Made by a program: the position numbers and the translations under genes. Under the pieces are notes generated by a model that saw nothing but the letters and a program-made list of their open reading frames with translations, was not told the DNA's origin and did no database searches. Shown piece after piece: positions 50,828 to 59,810 of a DNA stretch of 64,000 bases. Positions within the stretch are counted from its first letter, which is position 1. The number at the start of each line of letters is the position of its first letter. Source of the stretch: Enterobacter_D sp963521185 (lineage in GTDB: Bacteria; Pseudomonadota; Gammaproteobacteria; Enterobacterales; Enterobacteriaceae); assembly GCA_963521185.1 (NCBI GenBank), contig CAUQTV010000001.1:558001-622000 (forward strand), read 5' to 3'.

Positions 50828-51682
50828 ATGAAACAAAAAGTGGTTAGCATTGGCGATATTAAGGTGGCAAACGATCTGCCTTTCGTGCTGTTTGGCGGCA
50901 TGAACGTGCTGGAATCGCGCGACCTCGCGATGCGCATTTGCGAACACTACGTGACGGTTACGCAGAAAATGGGTATTCCGTATGTGTTCAAAGCCTCTTT
51001 TGATAAAGCCAACCGCTCGTCTATTCATTCCTATCGTGGGCCAGGCCTCGAAGAGGGGATGAAGATTTTCCAGGAGCTGAAACAGACCTTCGGCGTGAAA
51101 ATCATCACCGACGTGCATGAGGCCGCGCAGGCGCAGCCAGTTTCTGAAGTGGTTGATGTGATCCAGTTACCCGCTTTTCTGGCGCGTCAGACCGATCTGG
51201 TGGAAGCGATGGCGAAAACCGGCGCGGTAATCAACGTGAAGAAACCGCAGTTCGTAAGCCCTGGCCAGATGGGTAACATCGTCGACAAATTCATCGAAGG
51301 TGGCAACGATAAAGTGATCCTCTGTGACCGTGGCGCAAACTTCGGTTATGACAACTTAGTCGTGGATATGCTGGGCTTTAGCGTGATGAAGAAAGTGTCG
51401 GGTAATTCGCCGGTTATTTTCGACGTGACCCACGCGTTGCAGTGTCGCGACCCGTTTGGTGCAGCCTCCAGCGGTCGTCGTGGTCAGGTGACCGAGCTTG
51501 CCCGTGCGGGTATGGCAACCGGCATCGCGGGCCTGTTCATCGAAGCGCACCCGGATCCTGCTAATGCGAAATGCGACGGCCCGTCCGCGCTGCCGCTGGC
51601 TAAACTGGAACAGTTCCTCACGCAGATCAAAGCGATTGACGATCTGGTGAAAAGCTTCGACGAGCTTGATACCGAGAATTAA
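50828..51682 (+). CDS. kdsA: KDO-8-phosphate synthase
   Basis: 284 residues. VLFGGMNVLESRDLAMRI, KASFDKANRSSIHSYRGPGLEEG, INVKKPQFVSPGQMGNI and DVTHALQCRDPFGAASSGRR. Condenses arabinose 5-phosphate with PEP in lipopolysaccharide core synthesis. Metal-independent type, as in E. coli. Confidence 0.97.
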   Translation: MKQKVVSIGDIKVANDLPFVLFGGMNVLESRDLAMRICEHYVTVTQKMGIPYVFKASFDKANRSSIHSYRGPGLEEGMKIFQELKQTFGVKIITDVHEAAQAQPVSEVVDVIQLPAFLARQTDLVEAMAKTGAVINVKKPQFVSPGQMGNIVDKFIEGGNDKVILCDRGANFGYDNLVVDMLGFSVMKKVSGNSPVIFDVTHALQCRDPFGAASSGRRGQVTELARAGMATGIAGLFIEAHPDPANAKCDGPSALPLAKLEQFLTQIKAIDDLVKSFDELDTEN

Positions 51683-51689
51683 TCAGCCT

Positions 51690-51720
51690 CCCGCCCGGTA
51701 GCGCAAGCTCACCGGGCGGG
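51690..51720. terminator. Hairpin between convergent kdsA and chaA
   Basis: CCCGCCCGGT (51690-51699) and ACCGGGCGGG (51711-51720), perfect 10 bp with an 11-nt loop that can pair further (AGC-GCAA-GCT). There is no T run, so it may be a structural 3' stabiliser or bidirectional barrier rather than a classical terminator. Confidence 0.6.
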
Positions 51721-51724
51721 CCTG

Positions 51725-52825
51725 TCACGCAAATATCGTCATCAGATAGGCGATAAACAACGCCAGATGCGCCGCGCCGTTTAACACATTGGTGCGTCCG
51801 GTAGAGAACGAAATCTGGCACAGCAGTAACGAAGCCAGCATCACAATCATCTCCGGCCCGCCCAGGGCAAACATCAGCTCGTTACCCGTCGCCCAGGCAA
51901 TCAGCGTCACCACCGGCACGGTAAGCGAAATCGTCGCCAGCACCGAGCCAAAGAACAGGTTCATTGCACGCTGGACCTGATTATTCAGCACCGCACGCAG
52001 CGCACCCAAACCTTCCGGTGAGAGGATCAGCAGCGCCACCAGGAAGCCGGTAAATGCCACCGGCGCGTTCAGCTCGGTCAGCAGCGTCTCCAGCGGATTG
52101 GCGTTCACTTTGGTTACGGCAATGACTGCGATCAGGTGAATGATCAGCCAGACAGCGTGCCACAGGCTACTGTGCGCCGACGGCTTACCGTGGTGCGGGT
52201 CGTCATCGTCGGCTTCATCTTCATGCTCATAAATGAACAGGCTCTGATGGGTTTTCGTCTGGATCAGCAGAAACACGCCGTACATCGCGGCGGAAATTAA
52301 CGCCACCAGCAGCGCCTGCCCGGTAGTGAAATTGCCGCCAGGCAGCGCCATCGGAAATACCAGCACAATGATTGCCAGCGGGAACAGCGCAATTAAATAT
52401 TGTTTAATGCCGAAAAGATTCATGTACTGCGTGGCAAATTTTTGCCCGCCCAGCAGCAGTGAAAAACCGACCAGGCCGCCGGTGACAATCATAATGATGG
52501 AATAGAGCGTGTCGCGCATCAGCGTAGGCGCGGCATCGCCGGTGGCCATTAACGCAGAAATCAGGCTAACTTCTAAGATCACCACTGAAAGGCTTAAAAT
52601 GAGCGAGCCGTACGGTTCACCGAGGCGGTGAGCCAGCACGTCGGCGTGGCGCACAACGCTAAACGCGCTGCATAAGATCCCCACCAGCGCCAGCAGGTTA
52701 ATGCCGATGACCACTGGCAGTGACTGGCTACTTCCCCAGAAGAGCAGCACTGCCAGCGCCACCAGGGGAATGATGAGATAAGACTCCTTGTGGCGGGTTT
52801 TAACCGCCTCGTGTGCTGTTGGCAT
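51725..52825 (-). CDS. chaA: Sodium-potassium/calcium:proton antiporter ChaA
   Basis: 366 residues, CaCA-family with about 11 membrane helices in two repeats, each with an acidic motif (GSLILSLSVVILEVSLISALM; FLVALLILSPEGLGALRAVLNN), and an acidic/His-rich central loop (HEDEADDDDPHHGK). Exports Na+, K+ or Ca2+ at alkaline pH. The 3' end is 42 bp from kdsA. Confidence 0.95.
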   Translation of the reverse strand: MPTAHEAVKTRHKESYLIIPLVALAVLLFWGSSQSLPVVIGINLLALVGILCSAFSVVRHADVLAHRLGEPYGSLILSLSVVILEVSLISALMATGDAAPTLMRDTLYSIIMIVTGGLVGFSLLLGGQKFATQYMNLFGIKQYLIALFPLAIIVLVFPMALPGGNFTTGQALLVALISAAMYGVFLLIQTKTHQSLFIYEHEDEADDDDPHHGKPSAHSSLWHAVWLIIHLIAVIAVTKVNANPLETLLTELNAPVAFTGFLVALLILSPEGLGALRAVLNNQVQRAMNLFFGSVLATISLTVPVVTLIAWATGNELMFALGGPEMIVMLASLLLCQISFSTGRTNVLNGAAHLALFIAYLMTIFA

Positions 52826-53102
52826 TTGTTGAAACTCCCATTGGCAGGTGCGTTATTAGTATAGTGAAAAAATCTCAGGCACTTAAAATACCAGATAAGC
52901 GATTACCGCCGTTTAAGGTTTACCTAATTTTACGGCAAATGGTGATTTTTACATTGAGAGCGTCATTTAAGTGAGACTTGTTTGAAATCTGTTTAGATTA
53001 CATTGTATTGAAGATGGCTTATTTTAACTAATGTCGAGTTCCTGGCATCCCCGCTTATTCTCGACCACACTTATTCTTCCATGTGAAAAAAGAGGGTCAG
53101 AT

Positions 53103-53333
53103 ATGCCGTATAAGTCAAAAGGTGAGTTGCCGGACAGCGTTCAGCACGTACTGCCTGCGCATGCGCAAGAGATCTACAAAGAAGCGTTTAACAGCGCCTG
53201 GGATCAATACAAGGACAAAGAGGACCGAAAGGATGATGCCAGCCGGGAAGAGACCGCGCACAAGGTGGCCTGGGCGGCGGTGAAGCATGATTACCAAAAA
53301 GGCGATGACGATAAATGGCATAAAAAAAAGTAA
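53103..53333 (+). CDS. chaB: ChaB, cation transport regulator family
   Basis: 76 residues from ATG 53103 (GAGGGTCAGAT upstream), the E. coli length; the frame is open further upstream but that part is not conserved. Small acidic-basic helical protein (LPAHAQEIYKEAFNSAWDQYKD; AWAAVKHDYQKG). A link to ChaA regulation was proposed from its position; the mechanism is unclear. Confidence 0.93.
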   Translation: MPYKSKGELPDSVQHVLPAHAQEIYKEAFNSAWDQYKDKEDRKDDASREETAHKVAWAAVKHDYQKGDDDKWHKKK

Positions 53334-53534
53334 CACACTGAAATCCGGTTGGTTAATAAATATTCTTCTCACACTGCCGATAATCAAGATAGCGTCAGGC
53401 TGCACGTCCCCTTGCAAGCGGCCCATGAATTGCATATCGTCGTAACCTGTTGCTTTCTAAAAAGCAGCAAAAAGGCCTGGAAGGCGTCAAAAAAGTAGTC
53501 GCAGGGAAGCACGCAGTGGTGGAGGATGAAAAAG

Positions 53535-54230
53535 ATGTTAACCCGTGATTTCCTGATGAAGGCCGACTGCAAAACGGCCTTTGGCGATATTGAAGAGTCG
53601 TTGCTGTGGTCGGCAGAGCAGCGTGCAGCCTCGCTTGCGGCGACACTCGCCTGCAAGCCTGACGACGGCGCGGTGTGGATTTTTGGCTATGGGTCGCTGA
53701 TGTGGAACCCGGCGCTGGAGTACACCGAATCCGCTACCGGAACGCTTACGGGCTGGCACCGGGCGTTCTGTCTGCGCTTAACCGCCGGACGCGGTAGCGC
53801 CTGTCAGCCTGGGCGTATGCTTGCACTGAAAGAGGGCGGTCGCACCACCGGCGTGGCTTACCGTCTGGCAGACGATACGCTAAATGACGAACTGACGCTG
53901 TTGTGGAAACGCGAAATGATCACCGGCTGCTATCTGCCAAGCTGGTGCAAATTGACCCTCGACGACGGTCGCACGGTGAATGCGCTGGTGTTTATTATGG
54001 ATCCGCGCCATGCGCTGTATGAGTCCGACACCCGCGCGCAGGTCATCGCCCCGCTGATTGCCGCCGCCAGCGGCCCGCTCGGCACCAACGCCCAGTACCT
54101 GTTCTCGCTGGAGCAGGAGCTTATCAAGCTTGGTATGCACGACGATTGCTTAAACGATCTGGTGGGAAAAGTGCGGATGTTAATTACCGGTGAGAAGCCG
54201 GGCCCGGAATTGCAGCCCGGTTTTGCCTGA
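53535..54230 (+). CDS. chaC: Glutathione-specific gamma-glutamylcyclotransferase ChaC
   Basis: 231 residues from ATG 53535; GGAGG is 9 bp upstream, whereas the earlier ATG 53526 abuts the GGAGG. Substrate-binding YGSLMWNP, GWHRAFCL, and the catalytic-Glu region TLLWKREM. Converts glutathione to 5-oxoproline and Cys-Gly. It follows chaB by about 200 bp. Confidence 0.94.
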   Translation: MLTRDFLMKADCKTAFGDIEESLLWSAEQRAASLAATLACKPDDGAVWIFGYGSLMWNPALEYTESATGTLTGWHRAFCLRLTAGRGSACQPGRMLALKEGGRTTGVAYRLADDTLNDELTLLWKREMITGCYLPSWCKLTLDDGRTVNALVFIMDPRHALYESDTRAQVIAPLIAAASGPLGTNAQYLFSLEQELIKLGMHDDCLNDLVGKVRMLITGEKPGPELQPGFA

Positions 54231-54237
54231 GAACGAA

Positions 54238-54483
54238 TCAGGCGGCAACGAAGCTGATGGAGTGCTCAAGCGACTGGCTATGGCTGTCGATGAGCACGTT
54301 CCAGGTTCCGCTGTAGGGCACGGCCATATACGCACTGTTGCGATTCTGAACGCTTAAAATATCGGTCTGCGCGTCCGTCGCGCGACTTTTAGCGCTCATC
54401 AAATGAATGTGACACTTCTCGGAACAGCGGACCACCACTGTATCTCCACCAAATAACGTCAAACTTGCTTTAACCAGCGCCAT
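54238..54483 (-). CDS. DUF1883-like small protein
   Basis: 81 residues, beta-rich: VVVRCSEKCHIHLMS ... AYMAVPYSGTWNVLID, which matches the DUF1883 pattern (VRLMD ... VPHSGxWxVxID). Function unknown. Not present at this place in E. coli. It lies between chaC and a chemoreceptor gene, alone on the minus strand. Confidence 0.65.
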   Translation of the reverse strand: MALVKASLTLFGGDTVVVRCSEKCHIHLMSAKSRATDAQTDILSVQNRNSAYMAVPYSGTWNVLIDSHSQSLEHSISFVAA

Positions 54484-54697
54484 TTCTTAACCCCGTCAAT
54501 AATCATAAAGCGCTCCATGCCGGATAATCCCGTGCGTGATGTTGTTCACAATTCACTCATGGCATAACACCAAATGGGCAGGGGGCGGATGCTGATTTTG
54601 ATCAACGAATGGCGTAACGATTAAACAAAAATGACAAAATTCGAAAAAAAAGTGACAGCGGCGCGCAAAACTTAATGAAATGCGCGCCGCGAAGAGA

Positions 54698-56482
54698 TTA
54701 AATGCGGAAATGCCCGGCGGTCTCCGCCAGCTCTGCCGCCTGCATTTGCAACGCATCGGCTGCGGCGGCGGATTGCACCACCAGTTCGGCGTTCTGCTGC
54801 ACCATGCGGTCAAGATCGATCACTGCGTGGTTGATCTCCTGAATCCCTTTCATCTGCTCGCTGGTGGCGACGGTGATTTCGCGCATGATCACCGACACGC
54901 TGTCGATGCTGGACACGATATCGCCCATGCTTTCCCCGGCCAGACGCACGTAGCGTGAGCCCGTGGAGACGCTCTCGGTGGTAGATTCAATCAGCGATTT
55001 GATCTCTTTCGCCGCCTGCGCGCTGCGGCTGGCAAGCGTGCGCACTTCGCCAGCCACCACCGCAAAACCGCGACCCTGTTCACCCGCACGGGCAGCTTCC
55101 ACCGCGGCGTTGAGCGCCAGAATATTGGTCTGGAAAGCAATGCCGTCGATGACGCTGGTGATGTCGCCAATTTTCGACGACGCCTCTTCGATAGACTGCA
55201 TGGTGGTAATCGCCTGCTTCACCACCTGACCGCCGCGCGAGGCCGCTTCTGAGGCCACATGCGCCTGGCTGTTCGCCTGGGATGCCGAATCCGTCGATTG
55301 TCCGACAGAGGCGGTGATCTGCTCTACAGCGCTGGCGGTTTCACGCAGGCTGGAGGCGGCCTGCTCGGTGCGTCCGGAGAGATCCTGGTTTCCGGCGGCA
55401 ATCTCCTGCGCGGCAAATTTCACCGAGGTGCTGGAGTCGCGCAGTTTGACCATCACCACCGACAGCTTATCGCTGAAGGCGTTAAAGGCGTGGGCGATTT
55501 CAGCCACCTCATCGTTGCCGTCTTCCGGCAGCCGCTGGGAGAGATCGTCCGTGCCGTTGCTAATGGCGTGCATCGCGTCGCGAATGGTCATCAGACGCTT
55601 AAGCAGGGTAGCGACCAGCCACTGCATCACCGCACCGCCAATCAGCACCAGTACAATCAGCGACAGCGCCGAAGCTTTCAGCTGCGCGCGCATGCCGGAG
55701 GTGGCATCGCTGGTATCCAGCGCCACCACCAGCAGCCAGTTTGTGCCTTTCACCTGCTGCGCCAGCAGCGCTTTGCTGGCTCCTGCGTAGGTGCCTTCCA
55801 CCGCGCGACCAGATTGCAATTCGCTAAATTTCACGCCCGTAATGGCGTCGGAAAAGGGCTTAAGCGTCAGTTTCGCGTCGTTGGCGGCAATCACCGTGCC
55901 ATCGCTGTCGAGCAGCAGACCGCTGCTTTCCGGCGTCGGCTGAATGCCGCGCACGTTCGCTACCACGCTGTCCATCGTCACATCACCTGCCACCACAGCG
56001 GTCAGCGTGCCGTTTTGTTTGACCGGAACAGCAAAGGTGACCACCAGTTTACCGGTGCCCGCGTCAACGTAGGGGGCGGTGACCACTGGCGCGTCGGCTT
56101 TGAGCACCTGCTGGAACCAGGGACGGATGGTGGGATCGTAATCGGCGGGAACGCCGGTGGGATCGGAGAACTTCGCCGTTTTAGTGGCGTAGCCGACGTA
56201 CACGTTGGTGAAACCGCCTGCGTGGGCGATTTGCGTGAACACCGGCACCGGATCGTCAATCAGCGCGACGTTTTGCAACGAGGCGATCATGGTCATTTTA
56301 CTGCCGACCCAGTCGGCAATCGCCAGACTGTGGCTGTTGCTGGTGCTGGTTAAAATATCCTGCTGTGTTTTCTGGTTATCCTGGCGAGCCACCTGGTAAT
56401 TAATGACGGTGTTAAGCAGCAAAGCGACGGCCAGACACCCGGCTGTCGCGGCAATAATACGTGCGCGAATCGATCTAAACAT
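54698..56482 (-). CDS. Methyl-accepting chemotaxis protein with a Cache sensor
   Basis: 594 residues. Membrane segment at about 9-29, periplasmic double-Cache sensor (about 35-270; DPTIRPWFQQVLKADAPVVTAPYVDAGTGKLV is typical), second membrane segment (about 278-298), HAMP, and the signalling hairpin GIAFQTNILALNAAVEAARAGEQGRGFAVVAGEVR. It ends TAGHFRI without the NWETF CheR/CheB tether, so adaptation must rely on other receptors. The ligand is probably an organic or amino acid (inference from the Cache type). An accessory gene between chaC and ychN. Confidence 0.9.
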   Translation of the reverse strand: MFRSIRARIIAATAGCLAVALLLNTVINYQVARQDNQKTQQDILTSTSNSHSLAIADWVGSKMTMIASLQNVALIDDPVPVFTQIAHAGGFTNVYVGYATKTAKFSDPTGVPADYDPTIRPWFQQVLKADAPVVTAPYVDAGTGKLVVTFAVPVKQNGTLTAVVAGDVTMDSVVANVRGIQPTPESSGLLLDSDGTVIAANDAKLTLKPFSDAITGVKFSELQSGRAVEGTYAGASKALLAQQVKGTNWLLVVALDTSDATSGMRAQLKASALSLIVLVLIGGAVMQWLVATLLKRLMTIRDAMHAISNGTDDLSQRLPEDGNDEVAEIAHAFNAFSDKLSVVMVKLRDSSTSVKFAAQEIAAGNQDLSGRTEQAASSLRETASAVEQITASVGQSTDSASQANSQAHVASEAASRGGQVVKQAITTMQSIEEASSKIGDITSVIDGIAFQTNILALNAAVEAARAGEQGRGFAVVAGEVRTLASRSAQAAKEIKSLIESTTESVSTGSRYVRLAGESMGDIVSSIDSVSVIMREITVATSEQMKGIQEINHAVIDLDRMVQQNAELVVQSAAAADALQMQAAELAETAGHFRI

Positions 56483-56587
56483 ATGTGTACCTGCTGTGTT
56501 GTTATAGTGAGGCTATCGGCAACTCAGCAGGCAAACTTGATGCCGTAATGGCATCTATAAGAAAAATATATTAACGAAAGCGGATTA

Positions 56588-56941
56588 TTAGAAAGTTAAT
56601 ACTTTGTCCGACGCCAGCGTCCACTGCGCCAGCTCGACCAGCGTGCCAATAGCAACGCCATCAATCAGGGCTAAGTCACTGATCCCACGACCATCGGTGC
56701 AGGTTTTACACAGTTTGACCGGCACGCCCTGCGCCGTGAGGATCTCCAGCATCTGCCCAATGTTGTAACCCTCTGCCGGTTTCTGACCGCGCAGCCCGGC
56801 GGTGACGGCGTCTGACATCAAAAACAGGCGCAGATCGAGGTCCGCGTCCTGCTCGCGCAGGGCGATGGCCAGACGCAGGCTGTTAAACAGGGATTCACTG
56901 CCGTACGCCGCGCCGTTGGCGACGATCACTATCTTTTGCAT
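56588..56941 (-). CDS. ychN: YchN, DsrE/DsrF-like protein
   Basis: 117 residues from ATG 56941 (AAGGAG 5 bp upstream; a GTG 6 bp before it is less likely). KIVIVANGAAYGSESLFNSLRLAIALRE and VKLCKTCTDGRGI with the conserved cysteines. E. coli YchN is a homohexamer of the sulfur-relay fold; function not established. Confidence 0.95.
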   Translation of the reverse strand: MQKIVIVANGAAYGSESLFNSLRLAIALREQDADLDLRLFLMSDAVTAGLRGQKPAEGYNIGQMLEILTAQGVPVKLCKTCTDGRGISDLALIDGVAIGTLVELAQWTLASDKVLTF

Positions 56942-57030
56942 GTTCACTCCTTCGATAAGGCGGAGCGGGCAGGTCTACCCGCACTATTGACCTGCCTATG
57001 CTAGCGCGATAATCGCCTCTGTCCAGCGTG

Positions 57031-57582
57031 CTACTGCCCGAAACGACCAATTAACCCGGCGGCGGAAATCGCTTTGCCTTTCAGTTTTGTCAGCAGTTCG
57101 TCACGCGTAAGCCCGGCGGGCAGATCCGGCGCAAGCTCAGTGGCAATCAGCGTGAAGGTGTAATGGTGAGCGCCGCTGCCCGGCGGCGGGCAAGGGCCGT
57201 ACCAGGCGTTGGTGCCTGGGGTGTTTTTGCCGCCGGTAAAATGTTTGCCATCGCGCAGATCGTTGGCGGCAAAACCGGTGGCGGAAGGGGCAATGTTATA
57301 AGCGACCAGGTGGGTGACGCCGAGGCCTTTTGCGCCTTCGGGATCGTGCATCACCAGCACGAAACTTTTGGTATTGACCGGGGCATTGCTCCACACCAGC
57401 GCCGGGGACTCGTTGTCGCCAGTGCAGTTGGGGTTACCCTCTGCGTTGCCAGCGAATTTTTTCTCCAGCAGGGCGTTGTCGGCAAACGCCGGGGATTGCA
57501 GCATAAACCGTTCTGTGGCGTTGACTGCGCCGCCGTAAAACATCAGCGAACTCCATAAGGCCCATTTCAGCGATTTCTTCAT
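57031..57582 (-). CDS. Periplasmic PEBP/Raf-kinase-inhibitor-like protein (YbcL/YbhB family)
   Basis: 183 residues with signal peptide (KWALWSSLMFYGGAVNA) and the PEBP signatures SPALVWSNAP, VLVMHDPEGA, NAWYGPCPPPGSGAHHYTFTLIA. Resembles YbcL, a periplasmic PEBP that in uropathogenic E. coli variants suppresses neutrophil migration. Native role unknown. An insert between ychN and ychO relative to E. coli. Confidence 0.88.
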   Translation of the reverse strand: MKKSLKWALWSSLMFYGGAVNATERFMLQSPAFADNALLEKKFAGNAEGNPNCTGDNESPALVWSNAPVNTKSFVLVMHDPEGAKGLGVTHLVAYNIAPSATGFAANDLRDGKHFTGGKNTPGTNAWYGPCPPPGSGAHHYTFTLIATELAPDLPAGLTRDELLTKLKGKAISAAGLIGRFGQ

Positions 57583-57734
57583 GTCATGTACTCAAGCGTA
57601 AGCGGTGGTTTAACTGTAGTCCTGACGCAGCGGGAGGGCTGAGGTTTTTCCTGGAATTTTACCGGGGGCTGAAAAAGGCGACGAAAAACGGTAACATTAT
57701 CGTTTGTTACCGCTCAATCAACCAGGCAGGTGCG

Positions 57735-59159
57735 TTGTCGCTGAAAACATTGATGCGTAATGTGTTACGTCATAACCTTCCCTTTACCCTACTCTTGCTG
57801 CTGGCAGGAGGCGTTCATGGTGCCCAACAAAGCTGGACGCAGCAGGCCGAAAACCCCTTTGATAATAACGCTGACGGCCTGCCCGATTTAGGTCTCGCTA
57901 CCGCGACCGACACCGGTGAAAAGCATCTGGCGGAGATGGCGAAAGCCTTCGGCGAAGCCAGCCAGACCGACAACGGACTTGGTGCAGGCCAACAGGCGCG
58001 ACTGTTCGCCTTCGGGCAATTGCGCGATGCGGTCAGCGGCGAGGTCAATGAGCAGGTGGAATCCTGGCTATCGCCCTGGGGTAACGCCACGGTGAACGTG
58101 CAGGTGGACGATGAGGGCGGTTTCACCGGTAGCGAAGGGAGCTGGTTTGTGCCGTTGCAGGACAACAACCGCTACCTGAGCTGGAGCCAGTTTGGCGTCA
58201 CCCAGCGCGACGACGGACTGGTGAGCAATGCGGGCATTGGTCAGCGCTGGATCGCGGGTAACTGGCTGCTGGGCTACAACACCTTTTACGATAATCAGTG
58301 GGATCAGCATCTGCAACGGGCCGGGGTCGGCGCAGAAGCCTGGGGCGAATATCTGCGCCTGTCCGCCAACTTCTATCAACCGCTGGCGGGGTGGGAAGAT
58401 GACGGCACGACGCTGCAACAGCGCATGGCGCGCGGCTATGACATAACCGCGCAGGCGCGCTTGCCGTTTTATGAGCACATCAATACCAGTCTCAGCCTGG
58501 AGCAGTATTTCGGCGACCAGGTGGATCTGTTTGATTCCGGCACCGGCTATCACAATCCGGTGGCGGTCAAGCTGGGGCTAAACTACACCCCGGTGCCGCT
58601 GGTGACGGTCACAGCGGAGCACAAGCAGGGGGAGAGCGGCGTGAGTCAGAACGATCTCGGCTTAAAGCTCAATTACCGCTTCGGTGTACCGCTGAAAAAA
58701 CAGCTTGCCGCCAGTGAGGTGGCCGAAAGCCGTTCGCTGCGCGGCAGTCGTTACGACAGCCCGGTGCGCAACAACGCGCCGGTGGTGGAGTACCGTCAGC
58801 GTAAAACCCTCTCCGTTTACCTGGCGACGCCGCCCTGGGATTTGCAGCCCGGTGAAACGGTGCAGTTAAAGTTGCAGGTGAAAAGCGCGCACGGGATCCG
58901 CCAGCTGGACTGGCAGGGTGACACGCAGTCCCTCAGCCTGACGCCGCCAGCCAATGGCAGCAGCGAAGAGGGCTGGAGCATTATCATGCCCGCCTGGGAT
59001 GCACAGCCAGGGGCGAGCAACCGCTGGCGCTTGTCGGTGGTGGTGGAAGATGAGAAGGGGCAGCGCGTCTCGTCCAATGAGATCACGCTTAGCCTGAGTG
59101 AACCGCTGGTGACACCGTCGGCTAACGCGCCGCAGTGGGGCGAGTTACCCATCGAGTGA
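57735..59159 (+). CDS. ychO: YchO, inverse-autotransporter beta-barrel (invasin/intimin-like)
   Basis: 474 residues. Signal peptide LPFTLLLLLAGGVHGA, then the inverse-autotransporter barrel (about 85-325: LFAFGQLRDAVSGEVNEQVESWLSPWGNATV; YNTFYDNQWDQHLQRAGVGAEAW; LKLNYRFGVPLKKQ) and a single C-terminal Ig-like part (about 350-460). Much shorter than intimin; no lectin tip. The start is a TTG (57735) with AGG upstream, or ATG 57753. E. coli ychO affects adhesion and invasion. Convergent with narL with no gap. Confidence 0.9.
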   Translation: MSLKTLMRNVLRHNLPFTLLLLLAGGVHGAQQSWTQQAENPFDNNADGLPDLGLATATDTGEKHLAEMAKAFGEASQTDNGLGAGQQARLFAFGQLRDAVSGEVNEQVESWLSPWGNATVNVQVDDEGGFTGSEGSWFVPLQDNNRYLSWSQFGVTQRDDGLVSNAGIGQRWIAGNWLLGYNTFYDNQWDQHLQRAGVGAEAWGEYLRLSANFYQPLAGWEDDGTTLQQRMARGYDITAQARLPFYEHINTSLSLEQYFGDQVDLFDSGTGYHNPVAVKLGLNYTPVPLVTVTAEHKQGESGVSQNDLGLKLNYRFGVPLKKQLAASEVAESRSLRGSRYDSPVRNNAPVVEYRQRKTLSVYLATPPWDLQPGETVQLKLQVKSAHGIRQLDWQGDTQSLSLTPPANGSSEEGWSIIMPAWDAQPGASNRWRLSVVVEDEKGQRVSSNEITLSLSEPLVTPSANAPQWGELPIE

Positions 59160-59810
59160 TCAGAAAATACGTTCCTGATGCACCCACACCGCGGCTTCAA
59201 CGCGGGATTTCAGCTTCATTTTTTTCAGCATGTGCTTCACATGCACTTTGACCGTGCTCTCGGTGATGTCGAGGCGGCGGGCGATCATTTTGTTCGGCAG
59301 GCCCTGAGCAATCAGTTTTAAGATATCGCGCTCGCGCGGGGTCAACTGGGTAACATCGCGATCGGAAGTGGCGCGGTTGGCGCGCAGGCTGGCAGCCAGC
59401 ACCGGCGTCAGCGCTTCGCTCAGCACCATTTCACCTGCGGCGGCCTGTTGCAGGGCTTTCAGCAGATCTTCCGGCTCCATGTCTTTGAGCAGGTAGCCAT
59501 CGGCACCGCGTTTCAGCGCGGTGACCACGTCTTCTTCATGATTCGACACGCTGAACACCACAATGCGCCCGGAGAGGGTTTTCTCGCGCAGCTTGTCCAG
59601 CGTCTCCAGACCGTTCATGCCCGGCATGTTGAGATCGAGTAAAATCAAATCCGGATCCAGTGATTCGGCAAGTTCAATACCCTGCTCGCCGTTGCTGGCT
59701 TCGCCTGCCACGGTAATGTCATTTGCCATGCTGATGAGCTGTTTCACGCCGGTGCGCAGCATCGGATGATCGTCAATCAGCAAGATAGTGGCAGGTTCCT
59801 GATTATTCAT
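59160..59810 (-). CDS. narL: Nitrate/nitrite response regulator NarL
   Basis: 216 residues from ATG 59810. Receiver domain with phospho-Asp59 in LILLDLNMPG, conserved DD pair in LLIDDHPM, and the LuxR-type helix-turn-helix LTPRERDILKLIAQGLPNKMIARRLDITESTVKVHVKHMLKK. Activates narGHJI and narK, represses fumarate respiration genes. Overlaps narX by 8 bp. Confidence 0.97.
   Translation of the reverse strand: MNNQEPATILLIDDHPMLRTGVKQLISMANDITVAGEASNGEQGIELAESLDPDLILLDLNMPGMNGLETLDKLREKTLSGRIVVFSVSNHEEDVVTALKRGADGYLLKDMEPEDLLKALQQAAAGEMVLSEALTPVLAASLRANRATSDRDVTQLTPRERDILKLIAQGLPNKMIARRLDITESTVKVHVKHMLKKMKLKSRVEAAVWVHQERIF

Noticed and set aside
55259..56353. 364-codon forward frame across the chemoreceptor gene
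   Set aside because: Antisense to the MCP coding sequence; His/Arg/Gln-rich shadow composition.
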